NCBI RefSeq assembly: GCF_020523925.1
Contig: NZ_JAJAPW010000004.1
Span: 372,001 to 436,000, forward strand
Reading direction: 5' to 3'
From: Neotamlana laminarinivorans
Lineage (GTDB): Bacteria > Bacteroidota > Bacteroidia > Flavobacteriales > Flavobacteriaceae
DNA: 64,000 bases
Numbering within the stretch: position 1 is the first letter of the stretch; every line of letters starts with the position of its first letter. Both the position numbers and the translations under genes were made by a program. The notes under the pieces are model-generated. The model was not told the origin of the DNA, ran no database searches, and worked only from the letters and a program-made list of their open reading frames with translations. Shown here piece after piece: positions 61,572 to 64,000 of the stretch.

Positions 61572-62333
61572 ATGTTAAAAAACATTACTATTCTTATTTG
61601 CTCATTCTCTTTATTTTTAACAAGTTGCCAATTCAGTGAAGACATTTACATAAATGAAGATGGCTCTGGAAAAATAGCCTTTTCGTTTGATGGCTCCCAG
61701 TTCATGCAAATGGCTGGAGATGCAATGGGAGAAGAAGCTCAAGAATCTATAGATTCTACTTTTAGTTTTAAAGAAATTTTAAACAAAAAGAAAGATAGTA
61801 TAGCAACTTTGTCTGTAGAAGAACAGAAAAAACTAAAAAAATTCGAAAATTATGATATACACATGATAATGGATTCTGAAACCAAAATCATGAAATTAGA
61901 GGTATATACAGAGTTTACAGATGCTTCTAATATGCAAGATATGTTTAAAGCTATGACTACTTTTAGCGAACTTGAAGCTAATAAAAAAGAAACCCCTATA
62001 GGAAACGATAAAGCTAATCCGCTTTCATCATTAAATAATAGTGATTATACAAATGTATCATATACATATAATGGAAATAAATTTACACGAAATGTTCAGT
62101 TTATAGATAAAGAAGGGTATAAACAACTTACAGATAGCTTAAAACAAATGTCTGCAATGTTAGGGACTTCTGTTTACAAGTTAAATTATCATTTTGCTAA
62201 ACCTATAAAATCGATTAATAATGATAATGCCATGTTTAGTGCAGATAGAAAAACAGTAACGGTAGAGTTTCCTTTTATGACATATATGTTAGACCCAGAA
62301 GCATTAAACCTAGAAGTAATTTTAGAAGATTAA
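61572..62333 (+). CDS. Hypothetical lipoprotein
   Basis: The 253-residue protein has a lipoprotein signal (LICSFSLFLTSC). The rest is acidic and beta-rich, with EDIYINEDGSGKIAFSFD near the start, a Lys/Glu-rich segment (LSVEEQKKLKKFENYD) and VTVEFPFMTYMLDPEAL near the end. I do not recognise the family, although this type of secreted lipoprotein is common in the group. The TTG start of lipB lies 4 bases downstream, so the genes are probably in one unit. Confidence 0.6.
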   Translation: MLKNITILICSFSLFLTSCQFSEDIYINEDGSGKIAFSFDGSQFMQMAGDAMGEEAQESIDSTFSFKEILNKKKDSIATLSVEEQKKLKKFENYDIHMIMDSETKIMKLEVYTEFTDASNMQDMFKAMTTFSELEANKKETPIGNDKANPLSSLNNSDYTNVSYTYNGNKFTRNVQFIDKEGYKQLTDSLKQMSAMLGTSVYKLNYHFAKPIKSINNDNAMFSADRKTVTVEFPFMTYMLDPEALNLEVILED

Positions 62334-62337
62334 TACA

Positions 62338-63042
62338 TTGAATAAAAAAGTAATTTTAGAAGATTTAGGCCATAAAGATTATAAAGAAACTTGGGACTAC
62401 CAAGAAAGTTTATTTAAAGGCATTGTAGATACCAAAATAAAAAATAGGCGAGAAGAAGCTGGTTTAAAAACCAAAAACTACTTTTTATTTGTAGAGCATT
62501 CGCATGTTTATACTTTGGGTAAAAGTGGCGATTTATCTAATTTACTTCTAGACGAAAATCAGCTTGCTAAAAAAGGGGCAACGTTTTATAAAATTAACAG
62601 AGGGGGAGATATTACCTATCACGGTCCGGGGCAAATTGTTGGTTACCCTATTTTAGATTTAGAAAACTTTTTTACCGATATACACAAGTATTTACGTTTG
62701 CTAGAAGAAATGATAATTTTAACTTTAGCTGAATACAACTTAAAAGCAGAACGAAGCCCTGGAGAAACAGGAGTTTGGTTAGATGTAGGAACACCGTTTG
62801 CTCGCAAAATTTGTGCTATGGGTGTTCGTGCAAGCCGTTGGGTAACCATGCACGGTTTTGCTTTAAATGTAAATGCCGATTTGGGGTATTTCGATAATAT
62901 AATTCCTTGCGGTATTCGCGGTAAGGCAGTAACATCTTTAAATGTTGAGTTAGGTAAAAAAACAGTAGATGAAGCCGAAGTTAAAACCAAACTTTTAAAG
63001 CATTTTGAAACCTTATTTGGCGCATATTTTATTACTAAATGA
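62338..63042 (+). CDS. lipB: Octanoyltransferase LipB
   Basis: The 234-residue protein starts at a TTG. It has the LipB signature: INRGGDITYHGPGQIVGYPI (about 83-102), RKICAMGVRASRWVTMHG with the catalytic Lys, and NIIPCGIRGKAVTSL with the catalytic Cys. It moves octanoate from acyl carrier protein to lipoyl domains. No LipA gene is adjacent. The following gene starts within its stop codon (ATGA). Confidence 0.95.
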   Translation: MNKKVILEDLGHKDYKETWDYQESLFKGIVDTKIKNRREEAGLKTKNYFLFVEHSHVYTLGKSGDLSNLLLDENQLAKKGATFYKINRGGDITYHGPGQIVGYPILDLENFFTDIHKYLRLLEEMIILTLAEYNLKAERSPGETGVWLDVGTPFARKICAMGVRASRWVTMHGFALNVNADLGYFDNIIPCGIRGKAVTSLNVELGKKTVDEAEVKTKLLKHFETLFGAYFITK

Positions 63043-63542
63043 AATTAAAACGCATTTTTAAAATAACTTTACTAATATTCTGCATACTTATAGCAGGGCT
63101 ATTTAATTTTGCGTTGTTTTATTTTGTTTTTGGTGGAGGTTTTAGTTTTAAGAACAGGCAGTTTTTATTGGTAGCAGTAGCTTTTACAGGTATATCAAGT
63201 GTAATCTACCATATAAAAACGTTACCCATGTATAAACCTAAAGCAAAAAAAGTAGCAGAAATAAACTACGTACTATGGGTTTTAAACGGGCTATTTGCTT
63301 TAGCCGTATTATATCTTGCGATACGTTTATGGTATGATATGTTTTATAAGGTAAATTGGAAAGGTACTAATGAAGATTATCTTATTATACTATTGTTTTT
63401 TATACCTATGCTATTTACTGCAATTTCTATTCTTATTGAGGAGCGTGTACTTTATAACATAATTATAACATCTCGAAAGCATTCTCACTTCAATAAAATT
63501 AATCAAATTGGTACTAAACAACATAACGAAAATTCTAATTAA
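63039..63542 (+). CDS. Hypothetical multi-pass membrane protein
   Basis: The 167-residue protein has four hydrophobic segments (ITLLIFCILIAGLFNFALFYF, FLLVAVAFTGISSVIYHI, YVLWVLNGLFALAVLYLAI, IILLFFIPMLFTAISILI). It overlaps lipB by four bases, so the pair is co-translated. No family or motif is recognised. It contains no charged active-site-like motif. Confidence 0.6.
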   Translation: MKLKRIFKITLLIFCILIAGLFNFALFYFVFGGGFSFKNRQFLLVAVAFTGISSVIYHIKTLPMYKPKAKKVAEINYVLWVLNGLFALAVLYLAIRLWYDMFYKVNWKGTNEDYLIILLFFIPMLFTAISILIEERVLYNIIITSRKHSHFNKINQIGTKQHNENSN

Positions 63543-63678
63543 ACACAGTAAGTTTAATAAGCTAAATTTTTGTTAAAACCGTGTTGTAAACTTCTAATTA
63601 ACAATTTCTACGGTTAAATTTTTGCATTTTTGCTTTTTAGAATCAGCCTATCTAAATTTAAAAGACCATCCTAAATAT

Positions 63679-64000
63679 ATGAACTTTCAATTCATTAAGC
63701 TTTTTGCATTTTCTTTCCTATTATTATTTGTGAGCTATTCGCATGCACAAAGTATTGAAATTAAAGGAAAAATTTTAGATGAAACCAGCAACGAACCTTT
63801 AGCATATGCAACAGTTTTAGTTGCAGATTCAGAAACTAAACAACCAATTTCAGGTACAACAACAGCTGAAGATGGTTCGTTTTACCTAAACACAGATGCA
63901 AAAAGCTTTTACATAGAAGTAAGTTATATTGGTTTTATTTCAAAAACCTTTAATCAATTCAATATTAAAAATAATACGATTGATTTAGGCACATTTACGT
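63679..64000 (+). CDS. Outer-membrane protein with carboxypeptidase-regulatory-like domain, N-terminal part
   Basis: The frame is open to the window edge. A signal peptide (FIKLFAFSFLLLFVSYSHAQ) is followed by IEIKGKILDETSNEPLAYATV, TTTAEDGSFYLNTDAKSFYIEVSY and IGFISKTF. This is the CarboxypepD_reg-like beta-sandwich that precedes TonB-dependent or family-3 outer-membrane barrels, as in the protein at 38956. The rest is outside the window, so the function cannot be fixed. It starts at an ATG at 63679, about 135 bases after the membrane-protein gene. Confidence 0.75.
   Translation, partial: MNFQFIKLFAFSFLLLFVSYSHAQSIEIKGKILDETSNEPLAYATVLVADSETKQPISGTTTAEDGSFYLNTDAKSFYIEVSYIGFISKTFNQFNIKNNTIDLGTFT

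Noticed and set aside
1-64000. CRISPR arrays, rRNA genes or IS elements with transposase.
   Set aside because: No regularly spaced repeats, rRNA sequence or transposase frame was seen in the window; the only recombinase is the tyrosine integrase.

Overview
This AT-rich window is chromosomal DNA from a member of the Bacteroidota, most likely the family Flavobacteriaceae. That is inferred from proteins with type IX secretion sorting domains, the LemA/TPM, GSCFA, DUF4230, DUF4136 and DUF5522 families, RteC, a TonB-receptor-like outer-membrane protein, TAnnTTTG-type promoter elements and the near absence of Shine-Dalgarno sequences.

Bases 1 to about 11,816 are the right end of an integrative element. 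A tyrosine recombinase lies next to a 3' half of an initiator tRNA (tRNA-fMet). The 5' half is missing here and should lie beyond the left edge. The element carries an excisionase-like HTH protein, a replication-type protein, a DnaC-like ATPase, an EEP-family nuclease and RteC. Its cargo is the end of a type II-short CBASS anti-phage operon (CD-NTase, E2-like protein) with an AbiV-like gene behind it, a permuted NlpC/P60-like gene flanked by inverted repeats, a DUF3800 gene, and a LuxR regulator divergent from a D-cysteine desulfhydrase-like gene. A decayed second copy of the 3' end of the EEP gene marks a recombination joint.

Bases 13.6 to 35.4 kb hold the most striking content. One operon encodes an H-NOX nitric-oxide sensor, a FIST (NosP-like) protein, two histidine kinases, a single-domain receiver, an Hpt protein and a LytTR response regulator: a split phosphorelay with two candidate NO inputs. 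Five promoters, one of this operon and four of nearby units, share a direct-repeat element placed 63 or 64 bases upstream of the TTTG of the -7 box. The motif resembles LytTR/AlgR sites. The four other units encode a secreted type IX protein, a STAS protein with a polysaccharide flippase, a glycosyltransferase, and a receiver-glycosyltransferase fusion. Between them lie a TPR/YaiO barrel gene and a three-gene operon for a large membrane protein, a secreted Ig-like protein and a GH5-like hydrolase. I read the block as an NO-responsive exopolysaccharide regulon; this is an inference from sequence.

Bases 35.5 to 64 kb are mostly housekeeping: FKBP isomerase, era, der, an outer-membrane receptor-like protein, LemA and two TPM proteins, a MerR regulator, an M23 peptidase, alaS, GSCFA, DUF4230, rhodanese, enoyl-CoA hydratase, a glucosaminidase-LysM lipoprotein, hemL, a hybrid histidine kinase, lysS, a YqaE-type small membrane protein, lipB, and the start of another outer-membrane protein that runs off the right edge. 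Several hairpin terminators and one GC-rich palindromic repeat are visible between genes.
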